From Rhodococcus sp. OK302 (GTDB lineage: Bacteria > Actinomycetota > Actinomycetes > Mycobacteriales > Mycobacteriaceae), in NCBI RefSeq assembly GCF_002245895.1, contig NZ_NPJZ01000001.1:2950501-3014500 (forward strand): a stretch of DNA of 64,000 nucleotides, in the 5' to 3' direction. Made by a program: the position numbers and the translations under genes. Under the pieces are notes generated by a model. It was not told the origin of the DNA. It worked only from the letters and a program-made list of their open reading frames with translations, and made no database searches. Positions within the stretch are counted from its first letter, which is position 1, and each line of letters begins with the position of its first letter. Positions 1-12,568 of this stretch are shown here, piece after piece.

Positions 1-252
1 CTGCTCCGGCTGATCACCACCGACAGTGCGGTCATTATCGATCGGGCGTCGGCGCGGCTCGCGGAGAGCTTTCAACGGGGCTGGATCCAGGCGTCGGCAG
101 CCGATGCAGGCATTCTGGCCAGGGCAGTTGCGCGGTTGGGGCTGAGCTACATTTCGATGCCGCCGGAGTCCGGGGCGTCCGTGGCGGAGGATCTGGGTAC
201 GTTGCTGGGGCCGTTCATCGACGTCGCACGTGGTGCGCGCGGCGGGTTGTGA
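1..252 (+). CDS. TetR-family regulator, C-terminal part only
   Basis: An open frame enters from the left edge and stops with TGA at 250-252, leaving 83 residues (LLRLITTDSAVIIDRASARL...). The helix-rich end with alternating hydrophobics looks like the ligand-binding/dimerisation half of a TetR repressor; the DNA-binding half lies outside the window. In mycobacteria and rhodococci a TetR gene (Rv3249c-like) lies between the alkB-rubredoxin alkane hydroxylase genes and ahcY, so this is probably the alkane-operon regulator. That assignment rests on position, not on a motif in these residues. Confidence 0.6.
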   Translation: MLRLITTDSAVIIDRASARLAESFQRGWIQASAADAGILARAVARLGLSYISMPPESGASVAEDLGTLLGPFIDVARGARGGL

Positions 253-337
253 GGTTCGTCGGATCACGCTGGTGTGCTTATCGGGGTGTTGAGCGGATAG
301 CCTTGAGCGGAGTATGCACGTCAACCAGGAGAGGCAG

Positions 338-1816
<1,479 letters not shown>

Positions 1817-1892
1817 GCTGGTCCGTTCCAACGCAGTAGTTCTCTCACCGTCCCCCGGTCCGCGTCTGCGGGCTGGGGGATAGGCTTTCGGC

Positions 1893-2537
1893 GTGGGAAT
1901 TCTTGTGGCGTTGGAAGGGCTCGACGGAGCCGGCAAGCGGACGTTGATCGGCAAGGTCGTCGACGAGCTCAGGCGGACCGGCACTTCGATAGCGACCCTC
2001 GATTTTCCCCGTTACGGGCAATCCATCCATGCTGACCTTGCTGCCGAGGCGCTCAAGGGTGCCCACGGTGACCTCGCTGCTTCGGTGAATGCGATGGCAG
2101 TGCTGTTCGCTCTGGACCGGGCCGGTGCTTCATCGCAGATCTCGGAATTGTTGAACGCCAACGACATTGTCCTGCTCGACCGCTACGTGGCGTCCAACGC
2201 GGCGTATAACGCGGCCCGGATGCATCAGGGCGTCGACGGTGAAATGGTCGAGTGGGTACGTGATGTGGAACTGAACCGGCTGGGACTGCCGGCGCCTGAC
2301 CTTCAGTTGTACCTCGATGTTCCGGTAGCGCTGGCGGAGGAGCGAGCCCGCGGCCGTGAGGCTGAGGATGCCACCCGCGAGCGCGATGCCTACGAGCGTG
2401 ACGGGGAGCTGCAAATCCGGACGGGCGCGCTCTACTCACAGCTGGCCGCAACCGAATGGGTGTCGCCGTGGTGGGTCATCGGCCCCGACACGGACCCCTC
2501 CGATCTCGCTCGAAAACTGGCCGATTTCACGCGATGA
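1893..2537 (+). CDS. tmk: Thymidylate kinase
   Basis: Phosphorylates dTMP to dTDP for DNA synthesis. The 214-residue protein opens with the P-loop EGLDGAGKRT, has the DRYVASNAAYNAAR motif typical of dTMP kinases (DRY for substrate binding), and an arginine-rich LID segment (ERARGREAEDATRER). The GTG at 1893 begins directly before the first beta strand (GILVALEGLDG), so no earlier start is needed. It lies between ahcY and mtrA as in M. tuberculosis. Confidence 0.95.
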   Translation: MGILVALEGLDGAGKRTLIGKVVDELRRTGTSIATLDFPRYGQSIHADLAAEALKGAHGDLAASVNAMAVLFALDRAGASSQISELLNANDIVLLDRYVASNAAYNAARMHQGVDGEMVEWVRDVELNRLGLPAPDLQLYLDVPVALAEERARGREAEDATRERDAYERDGELQIRTGALYSQLAATEWVSPWWVIGPDTDPSDLARKLADFTR

Positions 2538-2650
2538 ATCGCGATCAGAGCGTGAATCGGAAGTTTCCGGCACAGTAGAGGGAAACGCGCGGCACGCCGC
2601 ACAGTCACGTAACAGACAGATTCACCACTCGAAGATGCAACGATAGGGAC

Positions 2651-3328
2651 ATGAAACCAAGGATTCTGGTTGTCGACGACGACACGGCACTCGCCGAGAT
2701 GCTCACGATTGTGCTGCGTGGTGAGGGATTCGATCCCTACGTTGTAGGCGATGGAACCCTGGCGCTCGCAGCAGTGCGTGAGACTCGCCCCGACCTCGTT
2801 CTGCTCGACCTCATGCTTCCGGGCATGAACGGTATCGACGTCTGTCGGGTCCTGCGGGCGGATTCCGGTGTTCCGATCGTGATGCTCACCGCCAAGACCG
2901 ACACCGTCGACGTCGTGCTGGGCCTCGAGTCCGGGGCCGACGACTACATCATGAAGCCGTTCAAGCCCAAGGAACTGGTCGCCCGCGTTCGAGCGAGACT
3001 ACGACGCACCGAGGACGAGCCTGCCGAGCTGCTCAGCATTGCCGACGTCGTCATCGACGTACCGGCACACAAAGTCAGCCGCGGCGGTGAACAGATCTCG
3101 CTCACCCCACTCGAATTCGACCTGTTGGTCGCACTCGCCCGGAAACCGCGTCAGGTGTTCACCCGCGAGGTCCTCCTGGAACAGGTGTGGGGTTACCGCC
3201 ACGCTGCCGACACCCGGCTCGTGAACATCCACGTTCAGCGTCTGCGCGCCAAGGTCGAAACTGATCCCGAGAATCCCGAAGTGGTTCTGACGGTGAGGGG
3301 TGTCGGCTACAAGGCCGGACCGCCGTGA
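2651..3328 (+). CDS. mtrA: MtrA, OmpR-family response regulator
   Basis: DNA-binding regulator partnered with the MtrB kinase; in mycobacteria it controls cell division, replication and wall-hydrolase genes. The 225-residue protein has an N-terminal receiver with acidic pocket DDD at 9-11, phosphoacceptor Asp53 (VLLDLMLPG) and the conserved Lys in [10 protein letters not shown]-terminal winged helix ends with [12 protein letters not shown]. An ATG with GATAGGG upstream starts it. The stop overlaps the mtrB start (GTGA at 3325-3328), indicating translational coupling. Confidence 0.97.
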   Translation: MKPRILVVDDDTALAEMLTIVLRGEGFDPYVVGDGTLALAAVRETRPDLVLLDLMLPGMNGIDVCRVLRADSGVPIVMLTAKTDTVDVVLGLESGADDYIMKPFKPKELVARVRARLRRTEDEPAELLSIADVVIDVPAHKVSRGGEQISLTPLEFDLLVALARKPRQVFTREVLLEQVWGYRHAADTRLVNIHVQRLRAKVETDPENPEVVLTVRGVGYKAGPP

Positions 3329-5070
3329 GCGGTGTCTCTCGATGGCGTCGCCGCCTTAATCGGTGGCTGACGCCATTTCTGCGGTGGTGTCACTCGCTGA
3401 GTAACACCCTCGCTCACACGTGGCGACGCTCGCTTCAGTTGAGAGTGGTCGTCTCGACGCTGTCGTTGTCGTTGATCGTCATCGTCATTCTGGGTGTTGT
3501 TCTCACCAGCCAGATCACCGACAGGCTTCTCGAAGCGAAGATCACTGCGGCGACGGAGGAGATGGATCGCGCGCGGGGGATCGTCGAAGATCAAGTGGCC
3601 GGTGCCGACGGCAATCTCGAAGCGCAACTCGAGAGCGCGGCGTCGAGTTTGACCAGTCGCAATCAACCTGCCGGTCAGGCATCTGGTTCTGCGGGTACGT
3701 TCGATCCGGTTCTCATCGTGCAAGGTGGCGGGCCGCGGCAACCGACTTCTGCCGGCCCGGCCGAACAGATTCCCGCGAACCTACGTGAGTTCGTCCAGAA
3801 CGGTCAGATCGCGTACCAATTCGCGACAGTCGCGAATCCTGGCGGTTACTCGGGCCCGGCGTTGATCATCGGAAGTCCGACGGCGTCGTCGATCTCCAAT
3901 CTCGAGTTGTATCTCGTGTTTCCGCTCGCAAGTGAGGACCGCAGTCTCTCGCTGGTGCGCAGCACGCTGTTGATCGGTGGCGCAGTTCTGCTGGTCCTCC
4001 TGGCAGCGATTTCGCTACTGGTCGCCAGACAGGTTGTGTTGCCCATTCGATCGGCGTCGCGGATTGCCGTGCGGTTTGCCGACGGCCGACTCAAGGAGCG
4101 GATGCCGGTTCGTGGTGAAGACGACATGGCTCGTCTCGCAATGTCTTTCAACGAAATGGCGGAGTCTCTTTCGAAGCAGATCACGCAACTCGAGGAGTTC
4201 GGCAATCTGCAGAAACGCTTCACTTCGGATGTCAGTCACGAACTGCGCACTCCGCTGACGACGGTTCGGATGGCCGCCGACCTCATCCACGACGGCAGCG
4301 AAAGCCTCGATCCGATCCTTCGTCGGTCGTCGGAACTGCTTGTTGCAGAACTTGATCGGTTCGAGGGGCTGTTGGCCGATCTGCTCGAGATTTCCCGTCA
4401 CGACGCCGGTGTCGCGGAACTTGCGTCCGAACAGCTCGACGTCAGAATGTGTGCGCGTGCCGCGGTGTCCACGGTCCGCCATCTCGCCCGTGAATCCGGC
4501 ACCGAGCTGATCGTGGATATGCCGGACGAGCCGGTCATCGCCGACGTCGATCCGCGACGAGTGGAACGAGTGCTGCGGAATCTACTGGCCAACGCCATCG
4601 ATCACGGTGAAGGGAAACCCATCCTGCTCCGCTTGCGCGCCGACGACAATGCCGTGGCCTTCATCGTTCGAGACAGCGGCGTCGGATTGCGTCCGGGTGA
4701 AGAGAAACTTGTGTTCAACCGGTTCTGGCGATCCGATCCGTCGCGGGTACGCCGCAGTGGCGGTACCGGACTCGGCTTGGCAATCAGCGTCGAGGACGCG
4801 AATCTGCACGAGGGCAAACTGGAGGCGTGGGGCGAGCCCGGCGTCGGAGCGTGTTTCCGTCTGACGTTGCCTCGGGTGCGGGGAAAGAAACTGGTGTCCA
4901 GTCCACTTCCCTTGAAGCCGACCACAACCAAGTTCGTGAGGTCACCCTCTGCAGCGGACATGGTCGCAGAAGAGATCGTCGCAGAAGAGGTCGGCGACGT
5001 CACCTCGTCCGTTCCCACTCCCCACGAGCAGGACTCTCGAAGCGGTTCGCAAGGCGGCGAGCGTTCATGA
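3325..5070 (+). CDS. mtrB: MtrB, sensor histidine kinase
   Basis: Membrane kinase that phosphorylates MtrA. In the 581 residues I see a first transmembrane segment around 45-65 ([19 protein letters not shown]), an extracytoplasmic domain, and a second segment around 213-235 ([20 protein letters not shown]). A HAMP domain follows, then the H-box [11 protein letters not shown] with the phosphoacceptor at His305, and an ATPase domain with DSGVGL and [11 protein letters not shown] Val/Glu-rich tail after about residue 515 is poorly conserved in the family. The GTG start overlaps mtrA and the stop overlaps lpqB (ATGA at 5067-5070), so the three are one operon. Confidence 0.96.
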   Translation: MSGVSRWRRRLNRWLTPFLRWCHSLSNTLAHTWRRSLQLRVVVSTLSLSLIVIVILGVVLTSQITDRLLEAKITAATEEMDRARGIVEDQVAGADGNLEAQLESAASSLTSRNQPAGQASGSAGTFDPVLIVQGGGPRQPTSAGPAEQIPANLREFVQNGQIAYQFATVANPGGYSGPALIIGSPTASSISNLELYLVFPLASEDRSLSLVRSTLLIGGAVLLVLLAAISLLVARQVVLPIRSASRIAVRFADGRLKERMPVRGEDDMARLAMSFNEMAESLSKQITQLEEFGNLQKRFTSDVSHELRTPLTTVRMAADLIHDGSESLDPILRRSSELLVAELDRFEGLLADLLEISRHDAGVAELASEQLDVRMCARAAVSTVRHLARESGTELIVDMPDEPVIADVDPRRVERVLRNLLANAIDHGEGKPILLRLRADDNAVAFIVRDSGVGLRPGEEKLVFNRFWRSDPSRVRRSGGTGLGLAISVEDANLHEGKLEAWGEPGVGACFRLTLPRVRGKKLVSSPLPLKPTTTKFVRSPSAADMVAEEIVAEEVGDVTSSVPTPHEQDSRSGSQGGERS

Positions 5071-6860
5071 AAAATCATCTTCGCCGCGGTGTGCTCGCAG
5101 TGATGCTGAGCGCGGTTCTGTTGACCGGGGCGTGTGCGAGCCTGCCTGACTCGTCGTCACCGCAGGCGATCGGGACCCTTGCCACAGTGGCGCCGGGAAC
5201 GTCGATCGCTCCTCCGGCCGAGGGCCGCGAGCCCGATTTGTTGTTGCGGGACTTCGCGAAAGCCAGCACCGATCCATCGAATCGGCATCTTGCGGCGCGG
5301 CAGTACCTGGCTCCCGCGATGTCGGCAAAATGGGATGACGCGGCCAGCGCGACCATCGTCGACCGAGTCGACACGCTCTCCGAATCGCGAACCGACAAGG
5401 AAGCCGTCTACACGATTCGGGGGAACAAGGTCGGACGCCTCGAACCCGGCGGTGTGTACGTTTCGGAAGAGGGAAGTTACGAATCCAAGATGACGCTGAC
5501 ACTGGTCGACGGCCAGTGGCGGATCAGTGATCTCCCGTCCGGTGTGATCATGGAGAAACCGGCGTTCCTCGGTGCGTATCAACGAAAGTCGTTGTACTTC
5601 CCCGATCCGAGCGGGCAGACCATGGTTCCGGATCTGCGGTGGGTTTCGGGGTCTCAGGATCAGATGGCGTCCCAGTTGGTCGGCTTGTTGATCGACGGAC
5701 CCAAGTTGGAGCTCGCCGCCGCAGTCCGCAACGAACTCGGTTCCGGGGTGTCCGTGATCGGACCGATAACGAAGGCTGACGGCAGAACAGGTCAGGTCGG
5801 TGTCGGTCTCGGCGGCGTCCGGATCGATTTCCGGATCGATCCGGAGGATCCGGCCGATCGCTCGATGGATGATGCGACCCGCGGATTGTTTGCGTCGCAG
5901 ATCATCTGGACGTTGGCCGGTGCCGACATCTCCGGTCCGTACGTTCTGCTGGTGGGCGGGCAGCCGCTCGACGCGGCCCATCCGGACGGATGGACGACGG
6001 CCGATGTGGCGTCCACGAACCCGCTCGCCACTGCCGGTGCCACGGTCGGGCTGCACGCGCTGCTCGGTGGGTCTCTGGTCAGTGTCACCGAGCAAGGCGT
6101 GATTCCCGTACCCGGGTTCGCCGGGAACGCCGGAAATCTGGTGTCGGCGTCCTTGTCCCGGGACGGCAAGACCGTCGCCGCCGTCGCCGATACGGCAAAA
6201 CCCGATCCCGCGACGCGGTTCTCGTTGGCGCTCGGGCCCTACACCGAGGGCGGGGTGCCGGTGCTCGAAGCGCCGGCCATTACGCGGCCGACGTGGGAAT
6301 TGGACAACAATGCGATCTGGGTGGCAGTCAACGGCAATACCGTGGTTCGTGTGGTGCGCGAACCCACTACCGGCCGCGCATCCGTGACGAATGTGGATGT
6401 GGGCGCCTTGATTCCGTTGGGTTCGAACATCACCGAACTCAGGCTTTCACGAGACGGAGTGCGGGCGGCGATGATCATCGACGGCAAGGTGTACCTAGCG
6501 GTCGTGGTGAGGATGCCGAGTGGTGTGTTTGCACTCACCAGCCCGCGGGCAGTGGCTCCGGGTCTGGGCAGTTCTGCGCTCGCATTGGACTGGAGCAACA
6601 GTGACACCGTTGTGATTGCGCGCAACAATTCTGACGTTCCCGTTGTACAGGTCGCGATCGACGGTTCCCGAATGGACTCGTTGCCCCGAGGCAATCTCAC
6701 AGCGCCGGTGGTATCCGTGGATGCTTCACCGACCACCGAGTACGTTGCCGACGCCCGGGCAGTGTTCCAGTTGAACAACAACGATCCGGCCGGCGACCGG
6801 TTGTGGCGTGAAGTGCCGGGCTTGACGGGGCAGAAGGCAATTCCGGTACTGCCCGGCTGA
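5067..6860 (+). CDS. lpqB: LpqB, lipoprotein of the MtrAB system
   Basis: Secreted lipoprotein that modulates MtrB signalling in mycobacteria. The start at 5067 gives a short basic N-terminus, a hydrophobic stretch and the lipobox LTGAC (lipidated Cys26), typical of a signal-peptidase II substrate. A start much further upstream in this frame would bury the signal peptide and overlap mtrB extensively. The 597-residue product has the GerMN-like region in its first half (roughly 180-300) followed by a beta-propeller-like LpqB domain. It overlaps mtrB by four bases, giving translational coupling. Confidence 0.95.
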   Translation: MKNHLRRGVLAVMLSAVLLTGACASLPDSSSPQAIGTLATVAPGTSIAPPAEGREPDLLLRDFAKASTDPSNRHLAARQYLAPAMSAKWDDAASATIVDRVDTLSESRTDKEAVYTIRGNKVGRLEPGGVYVSEEGSYESKMTLTLVDGQWRISDLPSGVIMEKPAFLGAYQRKSLYFPDPSGQTMVPDLRWVSGSQDQMASQLVGLLIDGPKLELAAAVRNELGSGVSVIGPITKADGRTGQVGVGLGGVRIDFRIDPEDPADRSMDDATRGLFASQIIWTLAGADISGPYVLLVGGQPLDAAHPDGWTTADVASTNPLATAGATVGLHALLGGSLVSVTEQGVIPVPGFAGNAGNLVSASLSRDGKTVAAVADTAKPDPATRFSLALGPYTEGGVPVLEAPAITRPTWELDNNAIWVAVNGNTVVRVVREPTTGRASVTNVDVGALIPLGSNITELRLSRDGVRAAMIIDGKVYLAVVVRMPSGVFALTSPRAVAPGLGSSALALDWSNSDTVVIARNNSDVPVVQVAIDGSRMDSLPRGNLTAPVVSVDASPTTEYVADARAVFQLNNNDPAGDRLWREVPGLTGQKAIPVLPG

Positions 6861-6906
6861 ATGGTCGGCGGGCATCTGTCGGTGCCGTGCCTCAGACTTC
6901 CCGTCC

Positions 6907-7608
6907 ATGGGGGAATTCGCGTTTCGTGATCTGGGAAAACTGGGCGGTGCGGCGCTCGATCTTGTCCTGCCACGAGAATGTGGGGGGTGCGGCAGGCCAG
7001 GCGAGCAGTGGTGCGACACGTGTGCCGGCGAGCTTCGGGACCATCCGATCCGACTGACTCCGAGAGTCGATCCCGGGGTGCCGGCGTGGGCGCTCGGGCG
7101 CTACAGCGGCCCGAGGCGCCGCAGCGTGATCGAGATGAAGGAACGTGGCCGACGAGACCTCGTCGGGCCTCTGGGAGCTGCGGTGGCGGCTGCGATGACG
7201 TGTCTCAACCGGTGGGGTGAGCTTGATTTCGATTCCGAGCGGCCCGTGGTTCTGATTCCGGCGCCGTCGCGCTCGCGGGCCGCGCGTTCTCGAGGTGGAG
7301 ATCCGGTCCGAAAGATCGCGCGCGCAGCGGTCGGTGCCCTGCCGACGGACTGCGGCGAGGTTCGGTCGGGTTTGGTCATGTCACGTGGCGTCCGGGATTC
7401 GGTAGGGCTGTCGGCCGCGGACCGAGCTACCAATGTGGCGGGAGGGATCTCGGTCACGGTGGCATTGGACGAGCTGGCGGGCAGAGACGTCGACGTGGTC
7501 CTTCTCGACGATGTTCTGACGACGGGAGCGACTGCGGCAGAGTCGATTCGGGTGCTCGGCCAACACGGAATCCGGACAACCTTCGCACTCGTTGTTGCGG
7601 GCGTTTGA
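6907..7608 (+). CDS. ComF-like phosphoribosyltransferase family protein
   Basis: The 233-residue protein begins with a double CxxC zinc ribbon (CGGCG...CDTCAG at about 22-39) and ends with a type I phosphoribosyltransferase fold containing the PRPP loop VLLDDVLTTGATA. This is the layout of ComF, linked to DNA uptake in naturally competent bacteria. Actinobacterial members (Rv3242c-like, the same neighbourhood) have no proven role. It starts 46 bp after lpqB on the same strand and may be co-transcribed. Its exact substrate cannot be read from the sequence. Confidence 0.85.
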   Translation: MGEFAFRDLGKLGGAALDLVLPRECGGCGRPGEQWCDTCAGELRDHPIRLTPRVDPGVPAWALGRYSGPRRRSVIEMKERGRRDLVGPLGAAVAAAMTCLNRWGELDFDSERPVVLIPAPSRSRAARSRGGDPVRKIARAAVGALPTDCGEVRSGLVMSRGVRDSVGLSAADRATNVAGGISVTVALDELAGRDVDVVLLDDVLTTGATAAESIRVLGQHGIRTTFALVVAGV

Positions 7609-7676
7609 ATGAATTTCAGGCGAACAGTGGCACTCGCGCGAATTACGTACTAGCGTCGGCGACACACCCGAAAATA

Positions 7677-7765
7677 CAGGTGGGAGGTGGTACTTCAATC
7701 CTGGTGCCGGGCGGATCCCCTCTCGGTACTTGAAACACCTGCTGCCGCCCAACTTTGGGCGGAGC
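7677..7765 (+). ncRNA. Structured 5' leader of hpf (candidate cis-regulatory RNA)
   Basis: Between the ComF-like gene and hpf I can draw a long imperfect hairpin. AGGTG 7685-7689 pairs with CACCT 7736-7740, TTCAA 7694-7698 with TTGAA 7730-7734, and GTGCCG 7704-7709 with CGGTAC 7724-7729 (one G-U). CAGGTG 7677-7682 could pair instead with CACCTG 7736-7741. A second tight hairpin follows at once: GCT, one unpaired G, CCGCCC 7745-7750, loop AACTTT, GGGCGG 7757-7762, AGC. The ribosome site GGGAGG lies at 7773-7778, just after it. Conserved RNA motifs upstream of raiA/hpf genes have been reported in bacteria; whether this belongs to one is unknown. Confidence 0.5.
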
Positions 7766-7783
7766 CGTAATTGGGAGGTACGA

Positions 7784-8464
7784 GTGACGACCCCTTCGCA
7801 AGCCTCGTTTTTCATCGAGGACGCCACCACCGAGCGTTCCGAAAAATCCGCCGTTCCGAAATCCGACATCGTCCTGACCGGACGCAACGTCGAGATACCC
7901 GATCACTTCCGAGTTTATGTCTCGGACAAACTGGCGCGACTCGAACACTTCGACCCCTCCATCTTTCGTTTCAACGTCGAACTCCAACATGAGCGCAACC
8001 CGCGGCAGTCGAAGACCGCTCAGCGCGTCGAGATCACGGCCCGAGGCAAAGGTCCCGTAGCGCGAGCAGAAGCCTCTGCCGACAGCTTCTACGCGGCGTT
8101 CGAGGCTGTCATCGCGAAACTCGAGAATCGACTAAGGCGCACCAAGGGCCGTAAGCGCGTCAGCTACGGCGACAAGCGCCCGGTTTCGGTTTCCGAAGCG
8201 ACGGCGCCGCTCGCACTCGAAACCGCGCCGACGATGGAGACGGATATCTCGCTCAACGGCCAGGAACTCGAGGCCTACGACGGTCCCGGCCAGGTAGTGC
8301 GAGTGAAGGACCACCCGGCTGAACCGATGCTGATCGACGATGCGTTGTACGAGATGGAATTGGTCGGACACGACTTCTTCCTCTTCCACGACAAGGAGTC
8401 GGATAAACCGTCCGTCGTCTACCGTCGGCATGCGTTCGACTACGGGTTGATACGCCTGACATGA
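7784..8464 (+). CDS. hpf: Long-form ribosome hibernation promoting factor
   Basis: Binds the 30S decoding centre and dimerises or inactivates ribosomes in stationary phase or stress. The 226 residues contain the N-terminal S30AE fold (DIVLTGRNVEIPDHFRVYV...) and, after a linker, the C-terminal dimerisation domain ending in YRRHAFDYGLIRLT, so this is the long type. I take GTG 7784, which has GGGAGG five bases upstream; a TTG at 7730 in the same frame would run through the leader hairpin. It stands alone ahead of secA1, as in mycobacteria. Confidence 0.94.
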   Translation: MTTPSQASFFIEDATTERSEKSAVPKSDIVLTGRNVEIPDHFRVYVSDKLARLEHFDPSIFRFNVELQHERNPRQSKTAQRVEITARGKGPVARAEASADSFYAAFEAVIAKLENRLRRTKGRKRVSYGDKRPVSVSEATAPLALETAPTMETDISLNGQELEAYDGPGQVVRVKDHPAEPMLIDDALYEMELVGHDFFLFHDKESDKPSVVYRRHAFDYGLIRLT

Positions 8465-8514
8465 CCGATCTATAGGTGGGTTGCCTCGCAACTCGGCCTT
8501 AGCGCCTACCATGG

Positions 8515-8548
8515 AATCCGGCCGGGGTTTTCGGACTTCGGCCGGATT
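8515..8548 (+). terminator. Hairpin between hpf and secA1
   Basis: AATCCGGCCG (8515-8524) is perfectly complementary to CGGCCGGATT (8539-8548) with a 14-base loop. The run of T after it is short (TTTCA), so it is at best a moderate intrinsic terminator for hpf; it could also act as a leader element for secA1, which starts 48 bp later. Confidence 0.5.
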
Positions 8549-8595
8549 TCACTGTGTAGCCCATTTGTTGCCGAAGATTGAGGACGAACAAGACT

Positions 8596-11434
<2,839 letters not shown>

Positions 11435-11436
<2 letters not shown>

Positions 11437-11490
11437 TTTCCGGAAACTGATTGCCGGAAACTGATTGCCGGAAACCGATTTTCGGAAGGC
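11435..11490 (+). repeat. Four tandem 14-bp repeats at the secA1 stop
   Basis: Starting inside the secA1 stop codon there are four head-to-tail 14-mers: GATTTCCGGAAACT (11435-11448), GATTGCCGGAAACT (11449-11462), GATTGCCGGAAACC (11463-11476) and the decayed GATTTTCGGAAGGC (11477-11490). Each has the dyad TTCCGGAA or GCCGG(A)AA at its centre. They run into the inverted repeat that follows. Function unknown; replication slippage is the simplest origin. Confidence 0.85.
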
Positions 11491-11533
11491 TGGATAGTCA
11501 CACCACGTGTAGTGCGGTGACTATCCAGCCTTC
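11485..11533. terminator. 17-bp perfect inverted repeat between secA1 and the convergent DUF6459 gene
   Basis: GAAGGCTGGATAGTCAC (11485-11501) is the exact reverse complement of GTGACTATCCAGCCTTC (11517-11533), loop 15 bases. Its position between convergent genes suits a bidirectional terminator, though neither side has a strong T-run. The stem lies over the last eleven codons and the stop of the minus-strand gene, so it is also coding sequence. Confidence 0.6.
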
Positions 11534-12049
11534 TGCGTTTGTGTTCTCGATTCTGGCCGCGATGGCAAAGGTTCGGTTGCCGCGTTGATAGGTGGCGCAC
11601 ACTTCGGCTGCGCTCGGTGAGGCTGCGTGCACGTGAGTCCGGTGGGTTCGGGCGGTGCCGAGGTCGCGGGTCGGATTATCTGAAATGGCAAGGCGCCGTA
11701 CGAGTTCCAGGACGGTGGGGGATAGTAGAGCTTTGAGGTGCCGGGGGTTTCGTCGTTGATCGAGCACTTCGAGTACGAGGCGCAACGACGTGTTCCAGAA
11801 GATGTCGGCGCCGGGTGCAACGGGGTCCGCAGTGACTGTGTCGGTACTTGCGGGCCGAGATGATGAGGTGCGAGACGGTGCGGCGTCGGTGCCGGAAGTG
11901 CCGTTGTGCGGCGTCTTGCGTGGGCTGCCCAGTACCCGTTCGGTTCGCGCCGACGGACGCCTGATCGTGACGGAATCAGCGGCTGGTTCGCTGCGCGGTG
12001 CAGGCCGAAGAAACCCGTGCGAGCTGTAGTCGATCTCGATGCTGTTCAC
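11498..12049 (-). CDS. DUF6459 / Rv3235-family protein
   Basis: 183 residues starting with GTG at 12049. The first half is low complexity (Ser, Arg, Pro, Thr), followed by a compact region from about residue 80 (FWNTSLRLVLEVLDQRRNPRHL) and a C-terminal strand-rich part (EVCATYQRGNRTFAIAAR) ending EGWIVTALHVV. This pattern and the location downstream of secA1 match the Rv3235 family of unknown function. No signal peptide or catalytic motif is seen. Confidence 0.75.
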   Translation of the reverse strand: MNSIEIDYSSHGFLRPAPRSEPAADSVTIRRPSARTERVLGSPRKTPHNGTSGTDAAPSRTSSSRPASTDTVTADPVAPGADIFWNTSLRLVLEVLDQRRNPRHLKALLSPTVLELVRRLAISDNPTRDLGTARTHRTHVHAASPSAAEVCATYQRGNRTFAIAARIENTNAEGWIVTALHVV

Positions 12050-12148
12050 CTGTTTGTCCCCCCAGACATGGTCGCTCCCCTGAGCGATGGTGAGAAGTAT
12101 GACACTAATCGGCCGGTGTTGTCGCAGGGATCACCCTGGCCACCTAAT

Positions 12149-12568
12149 GTGAATCGCGTGCGGGGACTTCTGTTGGACGTGGGTGGAGTGCTGTTCGGTC
12201 CGGGGTCGGACTTGGACGGCTTGAGTGCGCTTGTGCGCCGGGCCCGGAGCGCGGGTATCGCGACGGGGATTGTGAGCAATGATCCGGGGGGATCGAGTGC
12301 TGCGTGGTTGCGGGATCTCGGCGACGGAGTGCTCGTGGACGATGTCGTGTTGTCCGGTGATGTGGAGATGGCCAAGCCGGATGCCGCGATCTACCACCTG
12401 GCCGCGCGGCGGCTGGGTCTTCCGCCCGAACTGTGCGTGTTCGTCGACGATCTGGCCGTGAACGTCCGGGGCGCTGTGGCCGTCGGCATGGTCGGGGTCC
12501 ATCATGTCGATCCCGAGACGACGATCGAGGAATTGTCGATACTGCTTGGATTGGATCAGCCGTGGTGA
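12149..12568 (+). CDS. Small HAD-superfamily hydrolase, capless
   Basis: 139 residues with the HAD motifs in order: motif I LLLDVGGVLF (nucleophile Asp; the usual second Asp is Gly, as in some HAD-IA members), motif II Ser in IVSND, motif III Lys in AKPDAAIY, and motif IV VFVDDLAVN. There is little room for a cap domain between motifs I and II, so it is shorter than normal HAD-IA enzymes. GTG 12149 was chosen because it immediately precedes the first strand (NRVRGLLLDVGG); 12158 is an alternative. The stop overlaps the next gene's GTG (12565-12568), suggesting coupling to the acyltransferase. Substrate unknown. Confidence 0.75.
   Translation: MNRVRGLLLDVGGVLFGPGSDLDGLSALVRRARSAGIATGIVSNDPGGSSAAWLRDLGDGVLVDDVVLSGDVEMAKPDAAIYHLAARRLGLPPELCVFVDDLAVNVRGAVAVGMVGVHHVDPETTIEELSILLGLDQPW

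Noticed and set aside
252..337. SAM or SAH riboswitch before ahcY
   Set aside because: The 85-bp spacer shows no conserved helices of these classes; only the ribosome site is convincing.
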